Assembly: GCF_000715495.1 (NCBI RefSeq)
Contig: NZ_JNLX01000138.1
Coordinates: 1 to 47,869, forward strand
DNA from: Hymenobacter sp. IS2118
Lineage (GTDB): Bacteria; Bacteroidota; Bacteroidia; Cytophagales; Hymenobacteraceae
Direction: 5' to 3'
Length of the DNA: 47,869 bases
Shown here in pieces: positions 8,002 to 15,442 of the stretch. The notes beneath the pieces were generated by a model that was given only the letters and a program-made list of their open reading frames with translations, had not been told where the DNA came from and ran no database searches. Positions within the stretch are counted from its first letter, which is position 1; every line of letters begins with the position of its first letter. The position numbers and the translations under genes are program-made.

Positions 8002-8736
8002 TTAATGGCAATCGTACACCGGGGCTGGCTGGGCGGCGCTGGCGGTAGTCGTGGCCGGCGGGGGCAGCTGCGGGCTGAGGTAGGGAATGCCCAGCCCCAG
8101 GCCCCGCACGATGAATACCACCGCCAGCACCGAGGCCGCGTAGGGCACCGCCCGGCGCATGCGCGTGCGCCAGAGCAGCGGCACCAACCGTCCGCTCAGC
8201 GAGAGCCCGAACATGAGTGGCAGCGTGCCCAGCCCAAAGCAGGCCATGTACAATGCCGCGCCCGCTACGCCCGGCGCACTCAGCGCCCCGGCCAGTGCGA
8301 GGTACACCAGGCCGCAGGGCAGCAGGCCGTTGAGCACGCCCGTGGCGTACAGGGCAGGCAGCGTGGGCCGCTGAAACAGGCGGCCCAGGGTGTTTTTCAC
8401 CCAGGCCAGCGGCCGGTTCAGCCCCAGCGCCCCGGCCAGGCGGCCGGTGTAGCGCTCCGGCACGGCCACCAGCAGCAAAATCAGCCCGCCCGAAGCAATG
8501 GACAGGCCCTGCTGCACGCCGGCCAGGCGCAGGCCCTGGCCGGCCAGCCCCGCCCCGGCTCCCAGCGTGGCATAAGTCGTGGCCCGGCCCAGGTTGTAGA
8601 GCAGGCGGCCACCGGCGTAGCGCAGCGGCGACGTCGTTTTATCCACGCCGCCGGGCAGCGCCAGGGCAATGGCCCCGCACATGCCCACGCAGTGGAAGCT
8701 GCCCAGCAACCCAAACAGGAATCCAGCGAGAATCAA
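8002..8736 (-). CDS. Sulfite exporter TauE/SafE-like membrane protein of the cco cluster
   Basis: The 244-residue protein has about six membrane helices and the motif HCVGMCG near residue 15, typical of the TauE/SafE or UreH-like proteins encoded next to cbb3 oxidase genes. The paired cysteines and Met suggest a role in copper or redox handling for oxidase assembly; that is inference from context. The C-terminus PAPVYDCH contains another Cys-His pair. No ATG is available at the family N-terminus: translation appears to start at TTG (8736) or the adjoining ATT, because the next Met lies inside the HCVGMCG motif. It follows fixH on the same strand after a 90-bp simple-repeat hairpin. Confidence 0.8.
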   Translation of the reverse strand: MILAGFLFGLLGSFHCVGMCGAIALALPGGVDKTTSPLRYAGGRLLYNLGRATTYATLGAGAGLAGQGLRLAGVQQGLSIASGGLILLLVAVPERYTGRLAGALGLNRPLAWVKNTLGRLFQRPTLPALYATGVLNGLLPCGLVYLALAGALSAPGVAGAALYMACFGLGTLPLMFGLSLSGRLVPLLWRTRMRRAVPYAASVLAVVFIVRGLGLGIPYLSPQLPPPATTTASAAQPAPVYDCH

Positions 8737-8739
8737 TGG

Positions 8740-8838
8740 GGGAATGGAGGAATGGAGGAATGGGTGAGTGGGTGAATGGGGCGCTTGGGTGATGACCTGC
8801 TTTCATTCACCCATTCGCTCATTCACTCATTCACTCAG
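8740..8838. repeat. Inverted simple repeat between fixH and the TauE/SafE gene
   Basis: The left arm is built of units such as GGAATGGA and GGGTGAGTGGGTGAATG, the right arm of CATTCACCCATTCGCTCATTC-type units. The arms are roughly complementary, so the transcript can fold into a long imperfect hairpin. The right arm overlaps the last codons of fixH. The 7-8 bp periodicity suggests growth by slippage. Confidence 0.65.
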
Positions 8839-9306
8839 CGTGAGGTCTTGTTGAAAAAAATAGGCTTGCCCGCCCGCCGTGAAATCGAGCTGGACCCGCC
8901 AGAAGCCGGGCGCCATTTTGCTGGTGTTGATGAGTTGCCGCAGGTCGGCGGTGGGTTGCAGGGGCAAGGCAAAATCCAGGGCCTGATTGGAGGGGCGGAA
9001 GAAGCGAACCTGCCCCTGCGCGGCCTGGCCCGCCAGCGCGGCGGGCAGCTGCAGGGTGAGGCGGCGGCTGGCGGCATCGTGGCGCACCTGCACGGGCGTG
9101 GGCAGGGCGGTGGTGCGGGCCACGGCGTCCATGCGCTGCTGGTGGGCCAGCTCCTGTTGGTAGTAGTCGGCGCTCACCAAGTTCACATCGGACTGCATGG
9201 CCTGGTACACCATGAAGCCGATGTAGAGGGCAAAAAGGACAAATACCGCAACGATGGCATAAGGCCAGGCGCTGGATTTGGGAGGGGAGATGGCCGGGTT
9301 AGTCAT
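8827..9306 (-). CDS. fixH: FixH/CcoH family cbb3 oxidase assembly protein
   Basis: This 159-residue protein has a short cytoplasmic N-terminus, one membrane helix (WPYAIVAVFVLFALYIGFMVY, about residues 14-34) and a periplasmic domain with the FixH hallmark SADYYQQELAHQQRMD just after the helix. In other bacteria FixH/CcoH is needed for assembly of the cbb3 cytochrome oxidase. It starts at the ATG at 9306, 73 bp after ccoG, in the same direction, within the ccoNO-Q-P-G-H order usual in Bacteroidota. The last codons run into the simple-repeat element. Confidence 0.9.
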   Translation of the reverse strand: MTNPAISPPKSSAWPYAIVAVFVLFALYIGFMVYQAMQSDVNLVSADYYQQELAHQQRMDAVARTTALPTPVQVRHDAASRRLTLQLPAALAGQAAQGQVRFFRPSNQALDFALPLQPTADLRQLINTSKMAPGFWRVQLDFTAGGQAYFFQQDLTLSE

Positions 9307-9379
9307 GGGTTGTTGTGATTCTGGAACGGTCGTGCTGAGCGCAGATGAAACACACCTGCTTGGTTTAGCCAGCGGCGCA

Positions 9380-10789
9380 TCACTGCGAGGGCCCGAGAAA
9401 CTTGGTGCTGGTTTCCGAAATCAGCTCGCCGTTGCTGAACAGGCCGATGCGGATTTTCTGGTTGGTGCGGTGCAGGGCGGTGCGGGGCAGCTCGGCAAAA
9501 AAGACGCCCTCGGTGCTGCCCTGCGCGGGCAGCTTCAGGCCGGTGGCGCCGACGAGCGAAATCTGGCCTTCTGCGGGTTCGATGATGCGCAGGGTAATGG
9601 GGTAGCGGCGGTTAGTTTTGTTGATAACCGAGATGTTGTAGAGGTTGGTGATGGTGTTGCGGTCGGTTTTCTGGAAGAGCTGGCCGGGCGTGCGCAGCAC
9701 GGTAGCTTCCACGTTGGAGCGCGAGACGAGCAGGCCCGTGAGCACGGCCAGCAGCAGCACCAGCCCGCCCGAAAGCGCCTTCACGCGGCCCGTGAACCGG
9801 AACTTGGTGCCGTTGGCAATACCGTTTTCCGAGGCGTGGCGAATCAGCCCTTGCGGCAGGTTCACGAGGTCCATAATGGAGTTGCAGGCATCGATGCAGG
9901 CCGTGCAGTTGGTGCATTCCATCTGGGTGGCGCCATCGCGGATGTCGATGCCGGTGGGGCACACCTGCACGCACTGGTGGCAGTCGATGCAGTCGCCGGC
10001 GGTGCGCGCCTGGTTTTTGTGGAGCTTTTCGCGCGGCTCGCCCCGCTGGTAGTCGTAGGCCACCACGAGGCTGTCCTGGTCGAGCAAAACCCCTTGCAGG
10101 CGGCCGTAGGGGCACACAATGGTGCACACCTGCTCCCGAAACCGCGCAAATACGGCGTAGAACACACCCGTGAAGCCGACCATGGCCGCCAGCCCGCCCA
10201 GGTGGGCCGTGAGCGGGTCGGTCACGATGGCCACCAGCGCATCCGAGCCGATGATGTAGGCCAGAAACGTGTTGGCAATCAGAAACGAGAGGGCCAGAAA
10301 TAGGACGTGCTTGGTGGTTTTACGCCAGGTTTTGTTCCAGTCCCACTCGGCGCGGTCCAGGGCCTTTTGCTGCGCCGAGTCGCCTTCCAGCCAGTACTCG
10401 ATGCGCCGGAATACCATCTCCAGAAAGATGGTTTGGGGGCACACCCAGCCGCAAAACACGCGCCCGTACACCACCGTGAAGAGGATGATGAAGACCAGAA
10501 ACGTGAGCGTGGCCAGCAGCAGAATGAAGAAGTCCTGGGGCCAGAAAATCTGACCGAGGATGATGAACTTCCGGGCCGGCAGGTTCCACATCAGCAGCGG
10601 CAGGCCGTTGAGCCGCAGCCAGGGCCCGGCAAACAGCACCGCCAGCAGGCCGTAGCTCAGCCACTTGCGGGCGCGGTAGAGCCGGCCGGCGGGCTTTTTG
10701 GGGTAGAGCCACACCCGCTTGCCCGCCGCATCCACCGTGGAGATGTGGTCGCGGTACGTGTCGTCGGGCTTGAATTGGGGGGAGGCCAT
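9380..10789 (-). CDS. ccoG: Cytochrome c oxidase accessory protein CcoG
   Basis: CcoG (FixG/RdxA) is a membrane-bound iron-sulfur protein that acts as a copper reductase in cbb3 oxidase assembly. The 469-residue product has several membrane helices in its first half, a polyferredoxin-type motif VFCGWVCPQTIF near residue 110 and a second VCTIVCPYGRLQG near residue 225. Two 4Fe-4S ferredoxin motifs, CIDCHQCVQVCPTGI and CTNCTACIDACNSIM, follow at about residues 267-310. A C-terminal Ig-like periplasmic domain ends the protein. Length and motif order are typical. It follows ccoP after a hairpin that could set the ratio of assembly factor to subunits. Confidence 0.96.
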   Translation of the reverse strand: MASPQFKPDDTYRDHISTVDAAGKRVWLYPKKPAGRLYRARKWLSYGLLAVLFAGPWLRLNGLPLLMWNLPARKFIILGQIFWPQDFFILLLATLTFLVFIILFTVVYGRVFCGWVCPQTIFLEMVFRRIEYWLEGDSAQQKALDRAEWDWNKTWRKTTKHVLFLALSFLIANTFLAYIIGSDALVAIVTDPLTAHLGGLAAMVGFTGVFYAVFARFREQVCTIVCPYGRLQGVLLDQDSLVVAYDYQRGEPREKLHKNQARTAGDCIDCHQCVQVCPTGIDIRDGATQMECTNCTACIDACNSIMDLVNLPQGLIRHASENGIANGTKFRFTGRVKALSGGLVLLLAVLTGLLVSRSNVEATVLRTPGQLFQKTDRNTITNLYNISVINKTNRRYPITLRIIEPAEGQISLVGATGLKLPAQGSTEGVFFAELPRTALHRTNQKIRIGLFSNGELISETSTKFLGPSQ

Positions 10790-10809
10790 GAGCTGATTAG
10801 TGGATAAAA

Positions 10810-10859
10810 AAGCACGTCATGCTGAGCGAAGGGGAGCGCAGTCGAAGCATGACGTGCTT
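10810..10859 (-). terminator. Hairpin with U-tract between ccoP and ccoG (possible attenuator)
   Basis: AAGCACGTCATGCT and AGCATGACGTGCTT form a perfect 14-bp stem with a 22-base loop. Read on the minus strand, the direction of the operon, the stem is followed by a run of T. It would act as an intrinsic terminator or attenuator between ccoP and ccoG. It belongs to the GTCATGC repeat family also seen at 12010-12122. Confidence 0.6.
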
Positions 10860-10890
10860 ATAAAATGGCAAACCGCTCATTACCGCCCGG

Positions 10891-11781
10891 CTACCGGCTA
10901 GCCAACGGCTTACCCGCCGCTTCCTTTTCGCCCTGCGGCGGCTTGGCATTGGCCGGCTTGGAGCCTTGTAAACTCAGGGCGTAGGAGGTTACCTGCAAAA
11001 TCTGCTTGCCCGAGAGCTTGCCTTTCCAGGCCACCATGCCCTTGCTGGGGATGCCGTATTTGATGGTTTTGTAGACGTGGTTCACCTCGCCGCCGTGCAG
11101 CCAGAATTCGTCGGTCAGGTTGGGGCCGACTTTGCCCTCGGCGTTGGCCCCGTGGCAGGGGGCGCAGTTGGTGAGGTAGATGCTTTTGCCGCTGCTCAGG
11201 TCGGTGGCGGTGGTGAGGGCCGCGTAGGTGGTGAGCTTGGTGGGGTCGTCGGCGCCGGCCGAGACGAGCAGGGCCGCCTGGCGCATCTCGGTGTCGTACT
11301 CGGCTATCTGCAGCTGGCCATTCGTGGTGAAGTGGTAGTAGCCCACGTACCCGAAGGCAAAGGCGATGGTGAAGCCAAACCCGTATTTCCACCACGGTGG
11401 CAGGTCGTTGTCGAACTCGTGGATGCCGTCGTAGTCGTGGTCCAGCACCTCGTCCCGGTACTCGCCGCGCACCAGCCTGGCATCGCCCACCAGCAGGCCC
11501 AGCACCTTGCCGCTCCAGGTATCGTGCACCGTGGGCAGGTCGTAGAGCTGGCGCAGCTGGGGCTTCATCTGGAAGATGACGGTGAGGCCCACCAACAGCA
11601 GCACCAGCAGCAATAGCCCCAGCACGCCCAGCAGCAGCCAGAACAGCAGCTCCTGCTCGCTCATGGTGGCGGGCTTGGCGGGCGCGACGGCCGCCGGGGT
11701 TTGGGCACTTGCCAAGCCGCTCAGCAGCAGGCCGGCGGCGGTCAGCCACCCCAGCCGCATGGTTCTGATGGGCGTTAGCAT
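10891..11781 (-). CDS. ccoP: cbb3-type cytochrome c oxidase subunit III, monohaem form
   Basis: CcoP carries electrons from the bc1 complex or cytochrome c to the catalytic subunit. The 296-residue protein has a signal-like N-terminus, a long Leu-rich membrane helix at about residues 48-70, a second helix near 135-155 (FGFTIAFAFGYVGYYHF) and one cytochrome c domain. That domain has haem motif CAPCHG near residue 208 and a likely Met ligand in GIPSKGMVAWKG. Proteobacterial CcoP has two haems; the single-haem form is usual in Bacteroidota. The C-terminus is rich in Lys, Pro and Ala. Its ATG overlaps the end of ccoQ by 7 bp, so the two are probably translationally coupled. Confidence 0.93.
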   Translation of the reverse strand: MLTPIRTMRLGWLTAAGLLLSGLASAQTPAAVAPAKPATMSEQELLFWLLLGVLGLLLLVLLLVGLTVIFQMKPQLRQLYDLPTVHDTWSGKVLGLLVGDARLVRGEYRDEVLDHDYDGIHEFDNDLPPWWKYGFGFTIAFAFGYVGYYHFTTNGQLQIAEYDTEMRQAALLVSAGADDPTKLTTYAALTTATDLSSGKSIYLTNCAPCHGANAEGKVGPNLTDEFWLHGGEVNHVYKTIKYGIPSKGMVAWKGKLSGKQILQVTSYALSLQGSKPANAKPPQGEKEAAGKPLASR

Positions 11782-11972
11782 GACGGTTCGGGCTTAGCGG
11801 GGGTGAGCGGCTCGTCTTCCAGCAGCGGCAGCATGCTCATGGCGGTGATGTGCTGGCGGTTGACGACCACCACGTACCCCAGCAGGCCCACGAAAAAGAC
11901 GAAGAAGATGACGAAGGAAATGAGCGGGTAAATGGCAATGCCCGTGATGGACTGCAGAACTTCTCTGTACAT
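11775..11972 (-). CDS. ccoQ: CcoQ-like small subunit of cbb3 oxidase
   Basis: This 65-residue protein has one membrane helix (IYPLISFVIFFVFFVGLLGYVVVV, about residues 13-36) followed by a short acidic tail (LEDEPLTPAKPEPSC). Size, topology and position between ccoNO and ccoP identify it as the CcoQ/FixQ-type subunit, which stabilises the oxidase. Its stop overlaps the ccoP start by 7 bp. Sequence conservation in this family is low, so the name rests mainly on context. Confidence 0.85.
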   Translation of the reverse strand: MYREVLQSITGIAIYPLISFVIFFVFFVGLLGYVVVVNRQHITAMSMLPLLEDEPLTPAKPEPSC

Positions 11973-12009
11973 GGTGCTTGGGATTTTGGAGGATTGGGAG
12001 GCGTTAGGC

Positions 12010-12122
12010 CGTCATGCAGAGCGTAGCGAAGCATCTCGCGTGCAGCAGTAACTCAATCGTTGGCTGCACTGACCTTCGGTTCAACGACGCGTGCGAGATG
12101 CTTCGCTGCGCTCTGCATGACG
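12010..12122. repeat. GTCATGC-type inverted repeat between ccoNO and ccoQ
   Basis: The arms, beginning CGTCATGCAGAGCG and ending in the inverse CGCTCTGCATGACG, are nearly perfect over about 30 bp. The loop contains CTGACCTTCGGTT (12069-12081), a 13-mer that also occurs in the loop of the unrelated-looking repeat at 39325-39391. The hairpin lies inside the oxidase operon and could protect or process the ccoNO message. Confidence 0.8.
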
Positions 12123-12133
12123 TTCCTGCGTGG

Positions 12134-14353
12134 CTACTGCGCCGCTTCGGCCGAGGCCGCCACCTGCTCGGGCTTCACCTTGATGTCGGTGCCCAGGCGC
12201 TGGAGGTAGGCAATCAGGGCCACGATTTCCCGGTCGGATTTCACGTCGATGTCCTCCTTTTTCAGCTCGGCCACAATGCCCTGGGCTTGCTTTTGGGCGT
12301 CGGCCACGGCTTGCTGGTCGTAGCCGGCGGGGTAGGGCGTGCCCAGCTGCTGGAGCACCCGGATTTTGGCGGGCAGGTCGGAGTAGTCAATCTCATTGTC
12401 GAGCAGCCAGGGGTAGGGCGGCATAATGGAGCCGGGCGACATGCTGGTGGGGTCCATCATGTGGTTGTAGTGCCAGGAGTGCGGATACTTGCCGCCCACG
12501 CGGTGCAGGTCGGGGCCGGTGCGCTTGCTGCCCCACAGAAAGGGCCGGTCGTACACGAACTCGCCCGCTTTGCTATACTCGCCGTAGCGCTCGGTTTCGG
12601 AGCGGAAGGGGCGCACCATCTGGGTGTGGCAGTTCGAGCAGCCTTCCTTGATGTAGAGGTCGCGGCCCTGTAGTTCCAGCGAGGTGTAGGGCTTCACCGC
12701 GGCAATGGTGGGCACGTTGCTTTCCACCAGAAACATGGGTACCATCTCGATAACGCCTCCGATGAGGATGGCCACCGTAGCGCCCACGGCCAGCTGAAAC
12801 GGGCGGCGCTCCAGCCAGCGGTGCCAGTGGCCGCCGGTGGCGTGCGGGTCCTCGGCGGCGGGCAGCAGCGCGGGCGCTTCGGCCTTTTCGTTCACCAGCA
12901 GCGTGCCGCCCTTGGCCGTCTTGTACAGGTTGAACATCATCAGAAACACGCCGCTCAGGTAGAGCACCCCGCCGATGCCGCGCAGGTAGTACATAGGCAC
13001 CAGCTGCAGCACAGTTTCGAGGAAGTTGGGGTATTGCAGCATGCCCTCGGCATTGAACTGCTTCCACATCAGGCCCTGCGTAAAGCCTGCCCAGTACATC
13101 GGAATGGCGTAGAAGAGGATGCCCAGCGTGCCCAGCCAGAAGTGCGTATTGGCCAGCTTGGTGGAGTGCAGCGGCGTTTTGTAGAGCCGCGGCCACAGCC
13201 AGTAAAGCATGCCAAACGTCAGGAAGCCGTTCCAGCCCAGGGCGCCCACGTGCACGTGCGCCACAATCCAGTCGGTGAAGTGAGCCAGGGCGTTCACGTT
13301 CTTCAGCGAAAGCATCGGGCCCTCAAACGTGGCCATGCCGTAGGCCGTGATGGCCACCACGAAGAACTTGAGCACGGGCTCGGTGCGCACCCGGTCCCAG
13401 GCGCCGCGCAGGGTCAGCAGGCCGTTTATCATGCCGCCCCAGCTCGGCGCAATCAGCATAATGCTGAAGGCCACGCCCAGGCTCTGGGCCCAGTCGGGCA
13501 GCGAGGTGTAGAGCAAATGGTGCGGCCCGGCCCAGATGTAGATAAAAATCAGCGACCAGAAGTGAATGATGCTCAGGCGGTAGGAATACACCGGCCGTTC
13601 GGCCGCCTTGGGCAGGAAGTAGTACATCAGGCCCAGGTAGGGCGTGGTGAGGAAGAAGGCCACCGCGTTGTGGCCGTACCACCACTGCACCAGCGCGTCC
13701 TGCACGCCGGCGTAGGCCGAGTAGCTTTTCATGAAGCTCACCGGCAGGGCGGCCGAGTTGACGAGGTGCAGCACGGCCACCGTGAGAAACGTGGCGATGT
13801 AGAACCAGATGCCCACGTACAGGTGCCGCTCGCGCCGCTTGGCAATGGTGCCAAACATGTTCCAGCCAAACACCACCCAAATCACCGTGATGGCAATGTC
13901 GATGGGCCACTCCAGCTCCGCGTATTCCTTGCTGGTGGTGAGGCCCAGGGGCAGCGAAATCACGGCCGAAACGATGATAAGCTGCCAGCCCCAGAAGTGA
14001 ATCTTGCTGAGCACGTCGGAGAACATCCGGGTCTTGCACAGGCGCTGCAGCGAGTAGTACACCCCCGTGAAAATGCCGTTGCCGACGAAGGCAAAAATAA
14101 CGGCGTTGGTGTGCAGCGGCCGGATGCGGCCGAAGGTGGTGTAGGCGTTGCCCATGTTCACCTCGGGCCTGGCCAGCTCGAAAGCCGCCAGCACGCCCAC
14201 CAGCATCCCGATAATGCCCCAAACCACCGTGGCAATGCCAAAGTCGCGGACAATCCGGTTGTCGTAGAAGAAGGTTTCGATGCTGCGCGTGGGTGGCGGC
14301 ACCACCAACAGCGGCAGCGAGGCCCTGATGGGTGATTCTAATTCAGCTTGCAT
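12134..14353 (-). CDS. ccoNO: Fused cbb3-type cytochrome c oxidase subunits I and II
   Basis: This 739-residue protein joins CcoN and CcoO. The CcoN part (about residues 25-480) has twelve or so membrane helices, the low-spin haem ligand region LHTNAVIFAFVGNG, the copper-B site WWYGHNAVAF, a Tyr-containing helix YSYRLSIIHFWSL, a conserved AGPHHLLYTSLPDW, and the haem histidines in VAHVHVGALGWNG. The CcoO part (about residues 520-739) has a membrane anchor and the c-type haem motif EGCSNCHTQMVRP. The fused form is common in Bacteroidota. The complex reduces O2 with high affinity and pumps protons. The start at 14353 suits the predicted transcription start near 14378; the earlier in-frame codon at 14419 lies in the operator. 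Confidence 0.96.
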   Translation of the reverse strand: MQAELESPIRASLPLLVVPPPTRSIETFFYDNRIVRDFGIATVVWGIIGMLVGVLAAFELARPEVNMGNAYTTFGRIRPLHTNAVIFAFVGNGIFTGVYYSLQRLCKTRMFSDVLSKIHFWGWQLIIVSAVISLPLGLTTSKEYAELEWPIDIAITVIWVVFGWNMFGTIAKRRERHLYVGIWFYIATFLTVAVLHLVNSAALPVSFMKSYSAYAGVQDALVQWWYGHNAVAFFLTTPYLGLMYYFLPKAAERPVYSYRLSIIHFWSLIFIYIWAGPHHLLYTSLPDWAQSLGVAFSIMLIAPSWGGMINGLLTLRGAWDRVRTEPVLKFFVVAITAYGMATFEGPMLSLKNVNALAHFTDWIVAHVHVGALGWNGFLTFGMLYWLWPRLYKTPLHSTKLANTHFWLGTLGILFYAIPMYWAGFTQGLMWKQFNAEGMLQYPNFLETVLQLVPMYYLRGIGGVLYLSGVFLMMFNLYKTAKGGTLLVNEKAEAPALLPAAEDPHATGGHWHRWLERRPFQLAVGATVAILIGGVIEMVPMFLVESNVPTIAAVKPYTSLELQGRDLYIKEGCSNCHTQMVRPFRSETERYGEYSKAGEFVYDRPFLWGSKRTGPDLHRVGGKYPHSWHYNHMMDPTSMSPGSIMPPYPWLLDNEIDYSDLPAKIRVLQQLGTPYPAGYDQQAVADAQKQAQGIVAELKKEDIDVKSDREIVALIAYLQRLGTDIKVKPEQVAASAEAAQ

Positions 14354-14382
14354 GGGCCTGAGTAGCGTATTTTTTACTGCTT

Positions 14383-14448
14383 CAAAGGTCCCCCAGGGGC
14401 ATTTTCGAATAGCTGACAAACGTCAGGTGAAGAGCTGATTGATGTCAG
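14383..14448 (-). promoter_or_regulatory. Tandem CRP/FNR-like sites and -7 element of ccoNO
   Basis: Distal site CTGATTGATGTCAG (14435-14448) and proximal site CTGACAAACGTCAG (14413-14426) are 22 bp apart and both have the full CTGAY-N4-GTCAG form. On the minus strand GACCTTTG (14390 to 14383) begins 22 bp after the proximal site. There is no TTTG at the -33 position, as expected for an activator-dependent promoter. The octamer is identical at hemA and the globin gene. Confidence 0.82.
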
Positions 14449-14459
14449 GCGGACGGGGG

Positions 14460-14491
14460 CTAACATCAAAAAAGGTGATTTTTGATGTTAG
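14460..14491. repeat. Perfect 13-bp-arm palindrome upstream of the ccoNO sites
   Basis: CTAACATCAAAAA and TTTTTGATGTTAG are exact inverse copies separated by AGGTGA. It lies 11 bp upstream of the distal activator site. It could be an operator for another regulator or a transcript hairpin from upstream; I cannot tell which. No other copy was noticed in the window. Confidence 0.7.
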
Positions 14492-14514
14492 ACGAATGCT
14501 TGTTTAATTTAGAT

Positions 14515-14687
14515 AGGACTTACGCATTCAGTAGCTGGCGCGCGTCTCCGACGCGTTGCCCACTGGTTCCGCGTCTCTGACGCGCGGAGCTAACGAGACC
14601 AGCCGGGGCGAACGGCGGCGTTTGGAAACGCCAAGCCAGCAAGCCACGCGTCAGCGACGCGCGCCAGCTACTGAATGCGGAAGTCCT
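14515..14687. repeat. MITE-like multi-hairpin repeat, copy 2 (best preserved)
   Basis: The terminal inverted repeats are 32 bp with one mismatch, beginning AGGACTTACGCATTCAGTAG on the left and AGGACTTCCGCATTCAGTAG on the reverse strand at the right. Inside are short palindromes: GCGTCTCCGACGC, GCGTCTCTGACGC and GGCGTTTGGAAACGCC. There is no open reading frame of note. It lies between the DUF2199 gene and the ccoNO promoter. Confidence 0.88.
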
Positions 14688-14706
14688 GTTAGAGATATCC
14701 GCAGTG

Positions 14707-15207
14707 CTATCCGTGCATAGCAATTTCAACGAGTTCTGTAACCCGCTGCCACGTTATTCCTGTCTGCTGCTCCTGCGTTAAAACGTGTCCTTCCTCAATT
14801 ATCTCGACCACGGGGATGATGCCGATTTCCTGCGTGTGCAGCATCGTTTGAATATTGAGTGTTTCCGGATAGCCCGGTAGGGTGGTCTGGAGCCAGCCAA
14901 AATAAGCTGGGTCGTTCATGCGCTCCGGCTCATTCCATATTTCATTGGTGCGGCGGAAATTCGTCTCGCTCACACTCGCCCAAACGTTCCAGCAAAATCC
15001 TTCATCCGTATCGATAACCGGAATTTTAATGCGGCCCCTGATGAAAAAATGGGCGTCGTCTACCACGCACAGGCTTTCTGTGAGTTCTATTCTCTCTTTC
15101 CTTTCTTCCAGCGGCACACTGAAGTAATAATCGGGAAATTCTGCCCCGAAACACATGGGGAAATCAGCGTGAAATTCTCCGCAACGGGAGCAAGTGAAAC
15201 CTTTCAT
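14707..15207 (-). CDS. DUF2199 domain-containing protein
   Basis: The 166-residue product matches the DUF2199 family: an N-terminal zinc-knuckle-like CSRCGEFHADFPMCFG, the family motif DDAHFFIRGRIKIPV near residue 50, and the segment FCWNVWASVSETNF. The function is unknown. It is cytoplasmic, with no signal peptide. Base composition is lower in GC than the flanking cco genes, and with a MITE copy right downstream it looks like a later insertion between ccoS and ccoNO. It reads in the same direction as ccoI-ccoS and lies 59 bp after ccoS, so it could still be co-transcribed. Confidence 0.85.
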   Translation of the reverse strand: MKGFTCSRCGEFHADFPMCFGAEFPDYYFSVPLEERKERIELTESLCVVDDAHFFIRGRIKIPVIDTDEGFCWNVWASVSETNFRRTNEIWNEPERMNDPAYFGWLQTTLPGYPETLNIQTMLHTQEIGIIPVVEIIEEGHVLTQEQQTGITWQRVTELVEIAMHG

Positions 15208-15266
15208 AGGAGCAGTTTGGAAACCCGATTTAAGTAGCAGTGAGGCTCCAAAGATACTTTTAGCAG

Positions 15267-15428
15267 CTAAGGTTGCTTCTCCTGTGTAGTCTCGTCCTCA
15301 AACAGCATCCGCACGGCGGGCGTGTAGGTGTCCTCGTACTGGCCCGAGCGCACGGCCCACAGGAAACCGCCCAGAAACGTGAGAGCCACCAGCAGGCTAA
15401 TGGCGATAAGCAGGAAAATGATGGTCAT
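15267..15428 (-). CDS. ccoS: cbb3-type oxidase assembly protein CcoS
   Basis: This 53-residue protein starts at the ATG at 15428 with MTIIFLLIAISLLVALTFLG, a single membrane helix, followed by the CcoS hallmark FLWAVRSGQYED near residues 22-33 and an acidic tail. CcoS is needed for cofactor insertion into cbb3 oxidase. A much longer frame runs upstream but overlaps ccoI and lacks conservation. It begins 14 bp after the ccoI stop, so the pair forms an operon. Confidence 0.93.
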   Translation of the reverse strand: MTIIFLLIAISLLVALTFLGGFLWAVRSGQYEDTYTPAVRMLFEDETTQEKQP

Positions 15429-15442
15429 GGGGCGAGTGCAGG

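Noticed and set aside
12821..14335. Long plus-strand open frame of about 500 codons over ccoNO
   Set aside because: It is a GC-driven shadow of the strongly conserved ccoNO gene, with no recognisable domain and a composition dominated by Ala, His, Gln and Arg.
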